Numbered from the stretch's first letter, positions 1 to 8,793 are shown. The stretch: 48,585 nt of DNA from Spirochaetaceae bacterium (GCA_007128315.1 SKXQ01000105.1:1-48585), one strand, 5' to 3'. The notes: generated from the sequence alone by a model not told the origin. Made by a program: numbers and translations.

Positions 1-117
1 ACATACGGGAAGGTTTCGACCTATCCGGCAGACGCGAGAGAAGAAATGAAGCGTCTGATTGAACAGGAACTGCTGAAATACGTAGCGTCCGAAAAGATAC
101 ATTTTGTCCACGGATAA
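1..117 (+). CDS. C-terminal end of an unidentified protein (truncated by window edge)
   Basis: The first reading frame is open from base 1 and stops at TAA 115-117, giving the last 38 residues of a protein whose start lies outside the window. The tail is a charged amphipathic helix (about residues 11-28 of the visible part) followed by a short end reading KIHFVHG. I do not recognise the family. A perfect TTGACA box begins 23 bases after the stop, so the next gene probably has its own promoter. Confidence 0.55.
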   Translation, partial: TYGKVSTYPADAREEMKRLIEQELLKYVASEKIHFVHG

Positions 118-139
118 AGTGCCACGAGCCTGGCAACCG

Positions 140-169
140 TTGACAATTTATTGAGGCAAGGGATACGCT
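140..169 (+). promoter_or_regulatory. Candidate sigma70 promoter for the IscA-like gene
   Basis: A perfect -35 box TTGACA lies at 140-145. Eighteen bases later is a weak -10, TACGCT (164-169). This is about 40 bases upstream of the ATG at 210. The -35 is convincing and the -10 is poor. Confidence 0.4.
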
Positions 170-209
170 CGGTATACGGAAAAACGAGCAGACAAGAAGG
201 AAATATGCA

Positions 210-551
210 ATGACAACAACACAGATAACCGTAACAGAACAGGCTCAGAAAGAGCTCATTGGACTCGAAGTGAATCATGAGCAGTTTCTTCGCCTCTGGG
301 TAGAGCCGGGTGGCTGTTCGGGAATGAGTTATGGAGCCGCGATCGATGAGGAGATGGGTGAAGGAGATCAGGTCATTTTCGAAAATGAACAGATCCGTGT
401 TGTTGCAGATCCGGAGAGTGTTCGGTATTTTGATGGTCTGACCATCGATTATACCGATGACCTCGTGCAAAGCGGTTTTCGCTTCATCAACCCGAATGCC
501 GTTCAGTCGTGCGGCTGTGGTTCAAGCTTCTCCTGCGACAGCTGCGGTTGA
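210..551 (+). CDS. HesB/IscA-type Fe-S cluster carrier (ErpA/SufA-like)
   Basis: This is a 113-residue A-type carrier, the usual family length. It receives an Fe-S cluster from a scaffold such as SufBCD and passes it to apo-proteins in the cytoplasm. The three cluster-binding cysteines are present: C36 in PGGCSGM, and C101 and C103 in the SCGCG motif. Two further cysteines close the chain (SCDSCG), which is not typical of every member. The start ATG has AAGGAA at 198-203, six bases upstream. The gene lies 6 kb from the minus-strand SUF operon, so it may serve that system from its own transcription unit. IscA, SufA and ErpA cannot be told apart from sequence alone. Confidence 0.9.
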   Translation: MTTTQITVTEQAQKELIGLEVNHEQFLRLWVEPGGCSGMSYGAAIDEEMGEGDQVIFENEQIRVVADPESVRYFDGLTIDYTDDLVQSGFRFINPNAVQSCGCGSSFSCDSCG

Positions 552-567
552 TTTCGCGATCACATTC

Positions 568-798
568 ATGGCAAAGCAACTAAAAACACAACTCACCGGC
601 GGAGAAAGTGTTTTCTGCATAAACGAATCACAACTCATAAAAGCCTACAGTCTCTGGGAGACTGAAAGTCCGGAGGGTGACCGTGTCCGTGAGATGGTAT
701 CGCACCTCGAAACGGATTACTCACGAAATGAACGCGCGTCGATAGCGTTTGTGCTCATAGACCGACTCCTTAAGGGAAAGGACTCGGGAACGGCTTAA
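568..798 (+). CDS. Small conserved-looking hypothetical protein (76 aa)
   Basis: The frame is open further upstream, but the protein-like part begins at ATG 568, 16 bases after the iscA-like stop, so I chose that start. There is no clear ribosome-binding site, which suggests translational coupling. The product is soluble, charged and helical, with no signal peptide or membrane segment. It has one cysteine (in SVFCINES). I do not recognise a family. Its stop shares bases 795-798 with the stop of the convergent tsaC gene. Position suggests co-transcription with the Fe-S carrier, but nothing in the sequence assigns a role. Confidence 0.55.
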   Translation: MAKQLKTQLTGGESVFCINESQLIKAYSLWETESPEGDRVREMVSHLETDYSRNERASIAFVLIDRLLKGKDSGTA

Positions 799-1805
799 AC
801 GCTTCCCGAGGCCCTGAAAATACGATCGCGAAGGCCCTGAGTCGTTGGACTCTCGGGCGGTAGTTCCACAAATATACGCGTGTATCCTGACCTTTCAGCC
901 TCGAAAAACCACTCATACAGATTGAACTCGTAGGTTTGCACGTCCGTGGCGTACCGCAATCCGGCCTGATCACCTCCGCGGAGCCGAAAAACGGCTGCAA
1001 GCTTCGCGTTCATACAGAACATGCAGTCCCGTTTGGAATCGACGCGAACAGACCGGATCGATGACACGGATTCAACCGCGATCACCTCAGCATCCGGCCG
1101 ATAGTGCACATGCCGCGTACCCGGGGACGCGGCGGCTTCGTTGACAGAAGTGAGCGTCTCTGCGGCACTCTGCTTTCGGTACAGCGGATTCGGACACGAC
1201 AGGCAATCGCAGATCTCCTCCATGGTGACGCGACCAGGCCGGAGTATGCGTGGTATCCGCTGCTCGACCACCAGAACCGTTGACTCAATGCCGAGTTCGC
1301 ACGGACCTCCATCAAGAACTGCACTCACCCTCCCCTTCATCTCCGACAGAGCCGAAGACGCGGTCGTCGGACTCGGGCGGCCGCTCTGATTCGCGCTTGG
1401 CGCAGCGAGGCCGACATCGGCCTGTTCTATGATACGTCGGGTCAGAGGGTGCCCGGGTATCCGGATCGCGACCGTCGGTAATCCCGCACGGACGTTTACT
1501 GCGACCGTGTCACGGGCCGGCAGGACAAGCGACAACGGACCCGGTGCAAAACGGGTAAAGAGTCTCTCTGCGAATTCGTCCACGTAGGCGTATCGATCCG
1601 CCATATCTATTGAAGAAACGTGGACAATGAGCGGGTTGTCCTGTGGACGCCCTTTCACGCGAAAAATGCGGTCGACGGCCTCTTCCCGGTCGCATCGGAC
1701 CCCGAGACCATAGACGGTTTCTGTCGGTACAATGACGAGTTCTCCGTTTTTCAGGAGCGCAACAACACGATCGATGTCATCTGCGGTAAGTATATGGGTC
1801 TGCAT
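795..1805 (-). CDS. tsaC: L-threonylcarbamoyladenylate synthase, long Sua5/YwlC form
   Basis: The enzyme makes threonylcarbamoyl-AMP from threonine, bicarbonate and ATP, the first step of the t6A37 modification of ANN-decoding tRNAs. From ATG 1805 the product is 336 residues. The YrdC domain occupies roughly 5-195, with PTETVYGLG at 27-35, KGRPQDNPL at 51-59, the SAN motif near 138 and the GIESTV segment near 172-177. The remaining ~140 residues are the Sua5 C-terminal domain, so this is the two-domain form, not short TsaC. A longer reading exists upstream, but ATG 1805 is preceded by AAGG and starts at the usual family position. A possible promoter (TTGACT at 1848-1843) lies just upstream, in the gap shared with a divergent methyltransferase gene. 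Confidence 0.93.
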   Translation of the reverse strand: MQTHILTADDIDRVVALLKNGELVIVPTETVYGLGVRCDREEAVDRIFRVKGRPQDNPLIVHVSSIDMADRYAYVDEFAERLFTRFAPGPLSLVLPARDTVAVNVRAGLPTVAIRIPGHPLTRRIIEQADVGLAAPSANQSGRPSPTTASSALSEMKGRVSAVLDGGPCELGIESTVLVVEQRIPRILRPGRVTMEEICDCLSCPNPLYRKQSAAETLTSVNEAAASPGTRHVHYRPDAEVIAVESVSSIRSVRVDSKRDCMFCMNAKLAAVFRLRGGDQAGLRYATDVQTYEFNLYEWFFEAERSGYTRIFVELPPESPTTQGLRDRIFRASGSV

Positions 1806-1854
1806 ATCGTTGGGCCTTGATTTTTGGGAACAATGCTGCAAGAGTCAAGCGCTC

Positions 1855-2745
1855 ATGAAACCTCTTTTACGAAGACTGTCAGCCTTCAGAGAGATCTCAC
1901 GGACACCCGCTCCCTTCGAACAGGAACAGACGCTGTTCTGGGCTAATCGCTATGTTTCACGTCATGTTCTCCATGCCCACCTCGACGACGAAACAGACGC
2001 GGCGAGCCGAAAACCATCCGAAATACACAAACAATGCCAGTGGATAGCCCAGGCCTTCCGCCAGAGACAGCGCGTTCGCGAGTCTCCCGACAGAGACCGC
2101 CATCGGGTCCTCGATCTCGGCTGCGGCCCCGGGTTGTATGCACAGGAACTGCAGACGGAAGGCTTCCACGTCACGGGCCTTGACGTCTCCCCCGCATCCA
2201 TACGATACGCCCGTCGGCATTCAGTCCGGTCACCGGATACCGCCACATACAGGTGCGTGGACTACACGACGGTGAACCTGCCCGAGAAGACGTACTCGCT
2301 GGCTCTGTGTATATACGGAGGTATGGGAACGATATCGGATAAGACACAGGAGGACCTTATGACCCGGATCTACCGCAGTCTGCTTCCTGGTGGAATCCTC
2401 ATATTCGATGCGTTTACCGAAGATTATGCTGAGGACGAAAAACTCGCACCCGACTGGCACTATATTCCAGGGAACGGATTCTGGATGCGCAGCCCGCATA
2501 TGCTTCTTGAGCGAAGCTACGTCTTTGAGACACACAAGGCATTTGCGAACGCATACACCACTATATCGCTGAGCGGAAAATCGCGGAGATATCTGGTATG
2601 GCACCGATACTACGATCCGGCCGAGCTTCACGACCGTCTCACGAACATCGGTTACACTGACATCCTGCACCACGCCGACCTCAATGGCACTCCATGGTAC
2701 TCCGGGAGTAAGTGGATCGGCATGGTAGCAAAAAAACCTGAATGA
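1855..2745 (+). CDS. Class I SAM-dependent methyltransferase (substrate unknown)
   Basis: A 296-residue protein from ATG 1855. An N-terminal helical extension of ~80 residues is followed by a Rossmann methyltransferase domain. Motif I is VLDLGCGPG (85-93), and the acidic residue that binds the SAM ribose is in TGLDVSP (near 110). A later strand, GGILIFDAF, matches the post-motif III strand. The C-terminal third is rich in aromatic residues (for example WHRYYDPAEL) and probably forms the substrate cap. The family is the broad Methyltransf_25/11 type, so the acceptor cannot be inferred. The chosen start has only a weak AAGAG upstream. The gene diverges from tsaC with a 49-base gap and converges on the Rieske gene. 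Confidence 0.82.
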   Translation: MKPLLRRLSAFREISRTPAPFEQEQTLFWANRYVSRHVLHAHLDDETDAASRKPSEIHKQCQWIAQAFRQRQRVRESPDRDRHRVLDLGCGPGLYAQELQTEGFHVTGLDVSPASIRYARRHSVRSPDTATYRCVDYTTVNLPEKTYSLALCIYGGMGTISDKTQEDLMTRIYRSLLPGGILIFDAFTEDYAEDEKLAPDWHYIPGNGFWMRSPHMLLERSYVFETHKAFANAYTTISLSGKSRRYLVWHRYYDPAELHDRLTNIGYTDILHHADLNGTPWYSGSKWIGMVAKKPE

Positions 2746-2757
2746 ACTCCTGTACTC

Positions 2758-3060
2758 TCAGGCCTTGATCCAGACAAATCCGTCTTCGACCTTCGTTTCG
2801 TAGGTCTTAACCGGGCGGGTTGCCGGGAAGTCCTTCACGGCGCCTGTCCGGATATCGAATCGGGAACCGTGCTTTGGACAATACACGTCTCCTTCGACGA
2901 TCATACCCTCACAGAGCGGGGAGTATTCGTGCGAGCAGGAGTTGTCGGTCGCGTATATTCCGTCCTCGAGACGGAATATCGCGAACTGTTTACGGCGGTG
3001 GAAAAAGCAATACGTCGTTTTGAAGCCATCCTCTGCGACAACTTTATGCCACTTTGCCAT
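2758..3060 (-). CDS. Rieske-type [2Fe-2S] ferredoxin (NirD/BphF-like small protein)
   Basis: A 100-residue soluble Rieske domain with no membrane anchor. The cluster ligands are clear: C42 and H44 in SCSHEY, and C61 and H64 in YCPKHGSRFD. It is the last gene of the SUF run, 11 bases after sufD. Small Rieske proteins of this kind occur at the end of suf clusters in several phyla. A role as electron donor or client in cluster assembly is inferred from position only. It could equally be the ferredoxin of an unlinked oxygenase or reductase. Confidence 0.9.
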   Translation of the reverse strand: MAKWHKVVAEDGFKTTYCFFHRRKQFAIFRLEDGIYATDNSCSHEYSPLCEGMIVEGDVYCPKHGSRFDIRTGAVKDFPATRPVKTYETKVEDGFVWIKA

Positions 3061-3071
3061 TCCGTGTTCCC

Positions 3072-4406
3072 TTAATCGTCATTATCGTGAGCTTCGTAGA
3101 CGCGCCGGGATACGAGCGCTCGCAACTCGTTCTGCAGACGCTCGGGTGCCTTGTCTATGATGTCTTCAAAAAAGCCCATAAGCAGGGTTTCTTCCGCCTC
3201 GATAGGCGTATACCCCCGCGAATGCAGATAGTGAAGCTGCATCGGATCAAGCTTGCCGGTGCTCGAGCCGTGACTGCACCTGACGTCGTCAGTGTTGATC
3301 TGAAGCGTCGGTATACTGTCGGACCGGGCGCCATCGTTCATGACAAGATTCTTGTTTGTAAGGTATGCGTCGGTCTTCGTCGCGTTCGGAGCGACCTCGA
3401 TGAGACCCTGATAGATCGCGTGAGCCTCGTCGCGTACTGCACCCTTGTAATAGGTCCGACTCTCCGCGTGGGGTGCCCGATGGTGTTGTACGGTACGCAT
3501 ATCCATCTGCTGGTCTTCAAAAGGGAAGTACAGCCCGTTCAGTCGAACGAGCGATCCTGGTCCATCAAGTGTACAGTCGAACCGTGATTTCGACAGCATG
3601 CACCCGAAGTTACACAGATAATGCTGAAGATCGCCGTCTTTCTGTATACTCCCGTTGCCGAAGCAGAAATACGTAGAGTCAAGGTTGAGATTCTGCACGG
3701 CCATGAAGCGGACGTGTGAGGCTTCTCCTACGGAAACGCCTATCCCTTCGTTGACGAGTACCTCACCTTCCTCGGCCCCGGTGATCGTCTGAACGATCAT
3801 TGCGTCAACGAGACTATCCGCCGCCACGACGTGGTATGGGGACAACACCGCTTCGTCGTCATCGACGTGTGTTTCGATGTAGATAGGATCGTCGAGCCGG
3901 GCTTCTTTCGGGAGGTAGACGAAGACCCCGTGGGTGATCGAAGCGAAATTCCACAGCTGCAACTTGTTATCAGCGTTCCCGAGATTCTCACGCATGATAG
4001 GTTCGGCCACCGTGCGAACAACAGCGGCAAGCTCATCACCGTGTCGACCCGCCGCCGCATCGCGCAGACTCGCGACGACCAGACCGGCATCGCGGGCTTT
4101 GTCCGACAGCGCTGAACCTGTGCATACCCCGTTAACGAAACGTATTATTGCACTCGCATCGTCGGGAAGCTCAACTGAAGAAGAGAATACCTCGACTGGT
4201 TTGATTGCGTAGCTATCGAAATCGTATGACGATATGTCAGTCCGCCTCCATTCCTCGAGTTCCGTTGTCGGCCACTGTTCGCTCGAGAAGCGTGAAAACG
4301 CATCCCTTCTAATCGAAGTGATCCAGTCGGCATCAGTCTGTTCGTGTATATACTCGTTCAATGCACCTGTACCTTCGTACAGCTGCTCCTTTTGTGACGT
4401 ACTCAC
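3072..4406 (-). CDS. sufD: SufD, Fe-S cluster scaffold subunit
   Basis: A 444-residue SufBD-family protein, close to the usual length, forming the SufBC2D scaffold with the two upstream products. The N-terminal ~130 residues are helical and variable. The rest is the beta-helix core, with the conserved end including a CSHG motif (the His matching the functional His of E. coli SufD) and the RGYTPIEAEETLLMGFF signature near the C-terminus. It starts 17 bases after the sufB stop, consistent with one transcript. The CSHG motif and lower similarity to the partner distinguish it from SufB, which carries the GCTAP motif. Confidence 0.95.
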   Translation of the reverse strand: MSTSQKEQLYEGTGALNEYIHEQTDADWITSIRRDAFSRFSSEQWPTTELEEWRRTDISSYDFDSYAIKPVEVFSSSVELPDDASAIIRFVNGVCTGSALSDKARDAGLVVASLRDAAAGRHGDELAAVVRTVAEPIMRENLGNADNKLQLWNFASITHGVFVYLPKEARLDDPIYIETHVDDDEAVLSPYHVVAADSLVDAMIVQTITGAEEGEVLVNEGIGVSVGEASHVRFMAVQNLNLDSTYFCFGNGSIQKDGDLQHYLCNFGCMLSKSRFDCTLDGPGSLVRLNGLYFPFEDQQMDMRTVQHHRAPHAESRTYYKGAVRDEAHAIYQGLIEVAPNATKTDAYLTNKNLVMNDGARSDSIPTLQINTDDVRCSHGSSTGKLDPMQLHYLHSRGYTPIEAEETLLMGFFEDIIDKAPERLQNELRALVSRRVYEAHDNDD

Positions 4407-4423
4407 TCTGTAACCCCTTTCCC

Positions 4424-5827
4424 TTAACCTACGGAGCCTTCCATCTCAAGCTCGATGAGCCTGTTCAGTTCCACTGCATACTCCATGGGAAGCTGCTTTA
4501 CGAGCGGGTCCAGGAAGCCGTTGACAATCATCGTGCTTGCCTCTTCTTCGTCCATGCCCCGGCTGGTGAGATAGAACAGCTGTTCTTCGGAAATCTTCGA
4601 CACCCGCGCCTCGTGTTCTATGGACACGTCGTCGCTCATGATATCCATGTACGGATAGGTGTTGCTCTTGCTTTCCGGATCGAGAATAAGCGCGTCGCAC
4701 TCTACGTGACTTCGTACGTTTGTGAGACCCGGTTCGACCTTGATCTGACCGCGATAACTCGCGATACCGCCGTCCTTGCTGATCGACTTGGATGTAATGA
4801 CACTCGAGGTGTTCGACGCGCAATGCACGCATTTACCTCCGGTGTCCTGCTCCTGGCCCTTGCCTCCGAAGGCGATAGACAGAATCTCTCCGTGTGCACC
4901 TTCTCCCATGAGCCATACGGCTGGATATTTCATGGTCCGTTTACTGCCTAGATTTCCGTCGACCCATTCTACGGTGGCGTCCTTGTACGCGACACCCCGC
5001 TTTGTAACCAGGTTATACACGTCGCTCGACCAGTTCTGAATCGTCGAGTACCTCACCCGTGCGCCTTCGAGCGCAATAATCTCGACGACTGCCGAGTGGA
5101 GGCTGTCGGTTGCAAACACCGGCGCCGTACACCCTTCAACGTAGTGAACGAAACTTCCCTCATCTGCGATTATCAGGGTTCGTTCAAACTGTCCGAAGTT
5201 CTGGGAGTTGATACGGAAATAGGCCTGCAGCGGTACATCAACGTGTACACCAGGCGGAATATACACGAAACTGCCTCCGCTCCAGACAGCACTGTTGAGC
5301 GCCGCAAACTTGTTATCCGAATACGGTATTACCGTACCGAAAAACTTCCGGACCAGATCAGGGTGTTCACGTACCGCCGTTTCGGGATCAGTGAATATCA
5401 CTCCCTTGTCTTTCAACTCCTGCTGAATGTTGTGATAGACCATCTCCGAATCGTACTGTGCGCCCACTCCGGCGAGATACTTCCGTTCGGCTTCAGGGAT
5501 ACCAAGGCGATCGTAGGTTTCCTTGATCGCTGCCGGCACGTCGTCCCAGGAGTCATACTGCTTTTCCGAAGGCTTCGCGTAATAGCAGATATTCTCGAAA
5601 TCGATGCCGGAGAGGTCACCACCCCAGTTCGGCATCGGCTTGGCCCGAAACGTTCTCAGGCTTTCGAGTCTGAACTCGCGCATCCATTCCGGTTCGTTCT
5701 TGTGATCACTGATGGCGTGAATAACTGCTTCGTTCAGTCCCCGCTCCGTCTTGAATACACTTTCGTCGGGAAAATGAAACCCGTACTTATAATCTTCGAC
5801 CTGTACCTGTTCCTGCTCAGTGCTCAT
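4424..5827 (-). CDS. sufB: SufB, Fe-S cluster scaffold subunit
   Basis: A 467-residue protein strongly matching SufB. It carries the EGCTAP motif (C233), the [10 protein letters not shown] segment and the DGGIASYRG region typical of the cluster-assembly core, and ends with the beta-helix/C-terminal helix ([16 protein letters not shown]). The frame is open further upstream, but ATG 5827 begins the family-typical MSTEQ sequence and overlaps the end of sufC by 11 bases, a translational-coupling arrangement, so I chose it. Together with SufC and SufD it assembles [4Fe-4S] clusters. The sulfur donor enzyme SufS is not encoded nearby. Confidence 0.96.
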   Translation of the reverse strand: MSTEQEQVQVEDYKYGFHFPDESVFKTERGLNEAVIHAISDHKNEPEWMREFRLESLRTFRAKPMPNWGGDLSGIDFENICYYAKPSEKQYDSWDDVPAAIKETYDRLGIPEAERKYLAGVGAQYDSEMVYHNIQQELKDKGVIFTDPETAVREHPDLVRKFFGTVIPYSDNKFAALNSAVWSGGSFVYIPPGVHVDVPLQAYFRINSQNFGQFERTLIIADEGSFVHYVEGCTAPVFATDSLHSAVVEIIALEGARVRYSTIQNWSSDVYNLVTKRGVAYKDATVEWVDGNLGSKRTMKYPAVWLMGEGAHGEILSIAFGGKGQEQDTGGKCVHCASNTSSVITSKSISKDGGIASYRGQIKVEPGLTNVRSHVECDALILDPESKSNTYPYMDIMSDDVSIEHEARVSKISEEQLFYLTSRGMDEEEASTMIVNGFLDPLVKQLPMEYAVELNRLIELEMEGSVG

Positions 5828-6602
5828 GAACGATCTCCTTTTCGTTTTCTTCTTCTTCAATGCCGTGCTGCTTGCGGATCCAGTCGTACCCGCGCTCCTC
5901 AAGAGCCTCGACGAGCTCACGACCGCCGCTGGTTACAATTGTACCCTTGTACATAATGTGAACAAAGTCCGGCTTGATGTAATCGAGAATGCGCTGGTAG
6001 TGAGTAATGACCATCCCACCGAAATCCGGTCCGCGAAGTTCGTTCAGTCCGTTCGCGACAATGCGGAGCGCGTCGATGTCCAGACCGCTGTCCGTCTCGT
6101 CCATGACCGCAAACGAAGGCTTGAGCATGAGCATCTGCAGAACTTCCATACGCTTCTTTTCGCCACCGGAAAAGCCTTCATTCAGGTAGCGGTTAATGAA
6201 ATTCTGGTCCATATCCATGAAATCAAGCCAGCTTCGAAGCTCTTTGATAAAGGCTGATGCCTTGAAGTCCTCTTCACCGAAGCGTATTTCGGCTGCGCGC
6301 TTGAGAAAGCGGCCGACGGTGACCCCTGGTATTTCAACGGGATACTGAAAAGCCATGAACAGACCGAGCCGGGCACGTTCGTGGGTTTCGAGTTCGAGTA
6401 TGTTCTGTCCGTCTACGAGGATCTCTCCTCCGGTGACTTCGTAGGATGGGTGTCCGAAAATAACGTTGCTGAGTGTGCTCTTTCCGCTTCCGTTTGGTCC
6501 CATAAGTGCGTGGAGCTGGCCGCTCTCCATGGTCAGATCTATTCCTTTCAGAATAGGCGTGTCGTCGATCTGTGCTCTGAGGTCCCTGATTTCCAGTTTC
6601 AT
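5817..6602 (-). CDS. sufC: SufC, Fe-S assembly ATPase
   Basis: A 261-residue ABC-type ATPase that powers conformational change of the SufBCD scaffold. It is a cytoplasmic protein, not a transporter subunit. Walker A is GPNGSGKST (35-43), the signature is FSGGEKKR (144-151), and Walker B is [12 protein letters not shown] with catalytic E169. The H-loop is in VITHYQR. The C-terminus is longer and more acidic than usual ([13 protein letters not shown]). It overlaps sufB by 11 bases and is 45 bases downstream of sufT. Confidence 0.96.
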   Translation of the reverse strand: MKLEIRDLRAQIDDTPILKGIDLTMESGQLHALMGPNGSGKSTLSNVIFGHPSYEVTGGEILVDGQNILELETHERARLGLFMAFQYPVEIPGVTVGRFLKRAAEIRFGEEDFKASAFIKELRSWLDFMDMDQNFINRYLNEGFSGGEKKRMEVLQMLMLKPSFAVMDETDSGLDIDALRIVANGLNELRGPDFGGMVITHYQRILDYIKPDFVHIMYKGTIVTSGGRELVEALEERGYDWIRKQHGIEEEENEKEIVHEH

Positions 6603-6647
6603 ATTTTCGTTTCTCCTGTTGTTTTGCTCGATTTAGGTCTGATCGGT

Positions 6648-6950
6648 CTATATCGGGTATCCGAGTTCAAGCCTCGCTTCTTCACTCATAAAATCGAGGC
6701 TCCACGGTGGGTTCCACACCAGATTACACTCGATCCTGTTTATTCCGGTCAGCCGCTTTAGCGTCTCGTTCATGTCGTTTTCGATGACATCCGCAAGAGG
6801 GCAGCCCGGTGACGTCAGGGTATAATCAATCTCGATTCTGTCCTCGTGGGGTTCAACGCGGTACACAAGGCCGACATCCACGATGTTCATCCCGATTTCG
6901 GGGTCAATAACATGCTTCAGTGCGTCAAGCACTTCTCCTTTCGACAACAT
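6648..6950 (-). CDS. sufT: MIP18/DUF59-family Fe-S maturation protein (SufT-like)
   Basis: A 100-residue DUF59 protein with the hallmark DPEIGMNIVDVGLVY (16-30) and TSPGCPL (46-52, with conserved C50). Members linked to suf genes are called SufT and help deliver or mature Fe-S clusters. PaaD in phenylacetate oxidation is a relative, but no paa genes are near. It heads the suf run. The start is supported by GGGAGG five bases upstream of the ATG. The last residues (LELGYPI) match the conserved LGY end of the family. Confidence 0.9.
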   Translation of the reverse strand: MLSKGEVLDALKHVIDPEIGMNIVDVGLVYRVEPHEDRIEIDYTLTSPGCPLADVIENDMNETLKRLTGINRIECNLVWNPPWSLDFMSEEARLELGYPI

Positions 6951-6971
6951 AAGAGCCTCCCATCTAACCGC

Positions 6972-6996
6972 AAAACTTCCTCGGTGGAAAAGTTTT
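6972..6996 (-). promoter_or_regulatory. Hairpin in the leader of the suf operon
   Basis: An inverted repeat pairs AAAACTTCC (6972-6980) with GGAAAAGTTTT (6986-6996) around a five-base loop, TCGGT. One arm carries two extra A. It sits between the predicted suf promoter and the sufT start, so it would form a stem in the 5' leader RNA or could serve as an operator. There is no T tract, so it is not an obvious terminator. Confidence 0.45.
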
Positions 6997-7013
6997 ATCG
7001 TTTATACGACGGT

Positions 7014-7044
7014 ATCATATCAGGTTTTTCTTGAAAAGGGTCAA
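7014..7044 (-). promoter_or_regulatory. Candidate suf operon promoter
   Basis: On the minus strand TTGACC (7044-7039) is followed, after a long 19-base spacer, by TATGAT (7019-7014). The non-ideal spacer could reflect an activator-dependent or metal-responsive promoter. The predicted start lies about 55 bases upstream of the sufT ATG. Confidence 0.45.
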
Positions 7045-7174
7045 CTACGAAATTCACCGCTTTTGTGCTTTCTGTAAGTTACACATAACCCTGCCCGGGC
7101 TTCCAGCTTCTTCGGACAGAAACTTGAGAAATACCCGGTTGCACTCTGTTTACGATCGAGGACAGCCGATTGAC

Positions 7175-7795
7175 ATGAACCCTTCGAGCGGTAAGCATAA
7201 CTGTGTGCGCATTCTAATTATTCTGTGCAACCCGAAAACTTCAAGCCTCAGTCATGCCCTCGCGCAGTCAATTCAACAGACGCTCGAGCAGGATCATCAT
7301 ACGGTGGACCTCATAGACCTGTATCAGGATGAGTTCGATCCGACGCTCCGTCTCGAAGAGTACCAGCGAAAGTTCAGTTTTGACGACGGAATACGCCGTT
7401 ATACCCGACTTCTCACCGATTCCAGTGTACTGGTCTTCATACATCCTGACTGGTGGGGCGGAATGCCCGCCCTGCTTCACGGCTTCATTGACAGGGTCTT
7501 CAGACCCGGTGTTGCCTATGAGTATGAGGGTCCCGACTTCGGCAGGAAAACGCCCCGTCCGCTCCTGAACGGAAAACAGGGCATCACCTTCGTGACCAGC
7601 GACTCGGATAAACCGACCGACCGTATACACCCGCTCGAGCTTGTCTGGCCAGATCACATATTCGGCTATTGTGGCATCAAGAGCCACGGGTGCCACATTC
7701 TTTATTCGGTACACGATTCCCGATATCGCGCACGCGTTGACTGGATTAATCAATCAGCGATCTGCTGCAGGCAGATTGCCGGAGATGCGCAATGA
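7175..7795 (+). CDS. Flavodoxin-fold NAD(P)H oxidoreductase (quinone reductase / KefF-like)
   Basis: A 206-residue protein of the NAD(P)H:quinone oxidoreductase (Flavodoxin_2) family. The N-terminal FMN-phosphate loop is CNPKTSSLSHAL (about 18-29). The family-defining segment HPDWWGGMPALLHGFIDRV (90-108) stacks on the flavin. Such enzymes reduce quinones or electrophiles by two electrons in the cytoplasm. The frame is open upstream, but ATG 7175 has GAGGA at 7158-7162 and begins just before the first beta strand. The stop overlaps the next start (ATGA at 7792-7795), so it is coupled to the SixA-like gene. The substrate cannot be assigned. Confidence 0.85.
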   Translation: MNPSSGKHNCVRILIILCNPKTSSLSHALAQSIQQTLEQDHHTVDLIDLYQDEFDPTLRLEEYQRKFSFDDGIRRYTRLLTDSSVLVFIHPDWWGGMPALLHGFIDRVFRPGVAYEYEGPDFGRKTPRPLLNGKQGITFVTSDSDKPTDRIHPLELVWPDHIFGYCGIKSHGCHILYSVHDSRYRARVDWINQSAICCRQIAGDAQ

Positions 7796-8256
7796 CCCTG
7801 ATTCTCATGAGACACGCTGAGGCCGAACACGGAAAGCCCGACAGACTTCGCGTGTTGACCGACACCGGGCGAAAAGAAGCCGCAGCGCGTGCCATGAGCA
7901 TGGCTGCGCATGCAGTTCCGCCCGAGTACATCATTACGTCGACCGCCCGACGAACACAGGAAACAGCCGACCTCGTAACTCAGACGTTGCGCGTGGATGC
8001 TCCGGTTCACCGGGATGAAACGCTTTATACAGGGAATGAGACCGACTATCTCCTCTCCATTTCCCGCGTACACGAGTCATTTCGGACGGTTCTGCTGATC
8101 GGGCATAATCCGACAATATCACTCCTGGCGACACTGTTCGCGGGCTATTCGGTGCCATTTTCGCCGGCCGAAGCCGTGTACTGTCGACTTCCGGTCGATA
8201 CCTGGGCCGAACTGGCCCTGTCCGGCTCGGATCGTGTGGAAGTCCTGCATCTGTAA
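7792..8256 (+). CDS. sixA: SixA-like phosphohistidine phosphatase (histidine phosphatase superfamily)
   Basis: A 154-residue branch-2-like small histidine phosphatase. The catalytic RHA signature is LMRHAEAE, with R7 and H8. A second arginine lies in STARRTQETA (near 53-54), and the second histidine is H105 in IGHNP. SixA enzymes dephosphorylate phosphohistidine on Hpt domains or PTS proteins. An Hpt-containing protein is encoded at 18980-20638, but the link is only suggestive. It is translationally coupled to the upstream oxidoreductase by a four-base overlap. A small-molecule phosphatase role is the alternative. Confidence 0.85.
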   Translation: MTLILMRHAEAEHGKPDRLRVLTDTGRKEAAARAMSMAAHAVPPEYIITSTARRTQETADLVTQTLRVDAPVHRDETLYTGNETDYLLSISRVHESFRTVLLIGHNPTISLLATLFAGYSVPFSPAEAVYCRLPVDTWAELALSGSDRVEVLHL

Positions 8257-8273
8257 AACGCCGGTCTATATTT

Positions 8274-8723
8274 CTAATTGCCGGACGCGAGATCAAGCAC
8301 GTATACCGCTTCGTCATTGACACGTTCGCCGGTTCGGGTCCATCCGAGCCCGGGGAACAGTTTACGGGCACGTTCGTTATCGTCGGAGAAACTCAGATAC
8401 AGCGCGGGACAGCTGAACTGTGTCCGGAGTCGTTCGGTCAGCACCTTGAGAGCCTGTGTGGCGTATCCCCTCCCCTGATGATACTGGTCTATCATGAGCC
8501 GAAGCAGCCAGTATCGCCCGTCTTCATCATCCACACCATACATGAGAAATCCGACCATAGACCCGTCTGCGTATATCGCAAGCGGTGTAACGTCATTGTC
8601 AATCTGGGCACGCGCAAGCGAGAACAGATTCGACTTCACGAAGCCTGTCTGATCCTCGGTTACGCTGAGATTAATGCACTCGTCAAAGTTCTCGTGTGTA
8701 AGTTTGTGAAGTTCTACGGCCAT
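8274..8723 (-). CDS. GNAT-family N-acetyltransferase (spermidine acetyltransferase-like)
   Basis: A 149-residue single GNAT domain. Acetyl-CoA binding motif A is visible as QGRGYATQAL (83-92), preceded by the strand YWLLRLMID. The C-terminal segment YLSFSDDNERARKLFPGLGW resembles PaiA/BltD polyamine acetyltransferases, but a substrate cannot be fixed. The start ATG is preceded by AAGGAG at the right distance. It lies between the convergent sixA gene and the divergent ubiB-family gene, with a 70-base shared upstream region. Confidence 0.85.
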   Translation of the reverse strand: MAVELHKLTHENFDECINLSVTEDQTGFVKSNLFSLARAQIDNDVTPLAIYADGSMVGFLMYGVDDEDGRYWLLRLMIDQYHQGRGYATQALKVLTERLRTQFSCPALYLSFSDDNERARKLFPGLGWTRTGERVNDEAVYVLDLASGN

Positions 8724-8793
8724 GAACGCTCCTTACTGCATGTTACCGGTGTACGCGCTTACGTAAACCGGGAATGAAGTATAGTATACGATC

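Noticed and set aside
5096..5956. A 286-codon open frame antisense to sufB and sufC
   Set aside because: Both sense genes are unambiguous; the antisense frame crosses their junction and resembles nothing known.
8751..8775. TTACGTAA and CCGGT/ACCGG repeats between the GNAT and ubiB genes
   Set aside because: The arms are only four to five bases and overlap other weak repeats; not enough to propose a binding site.
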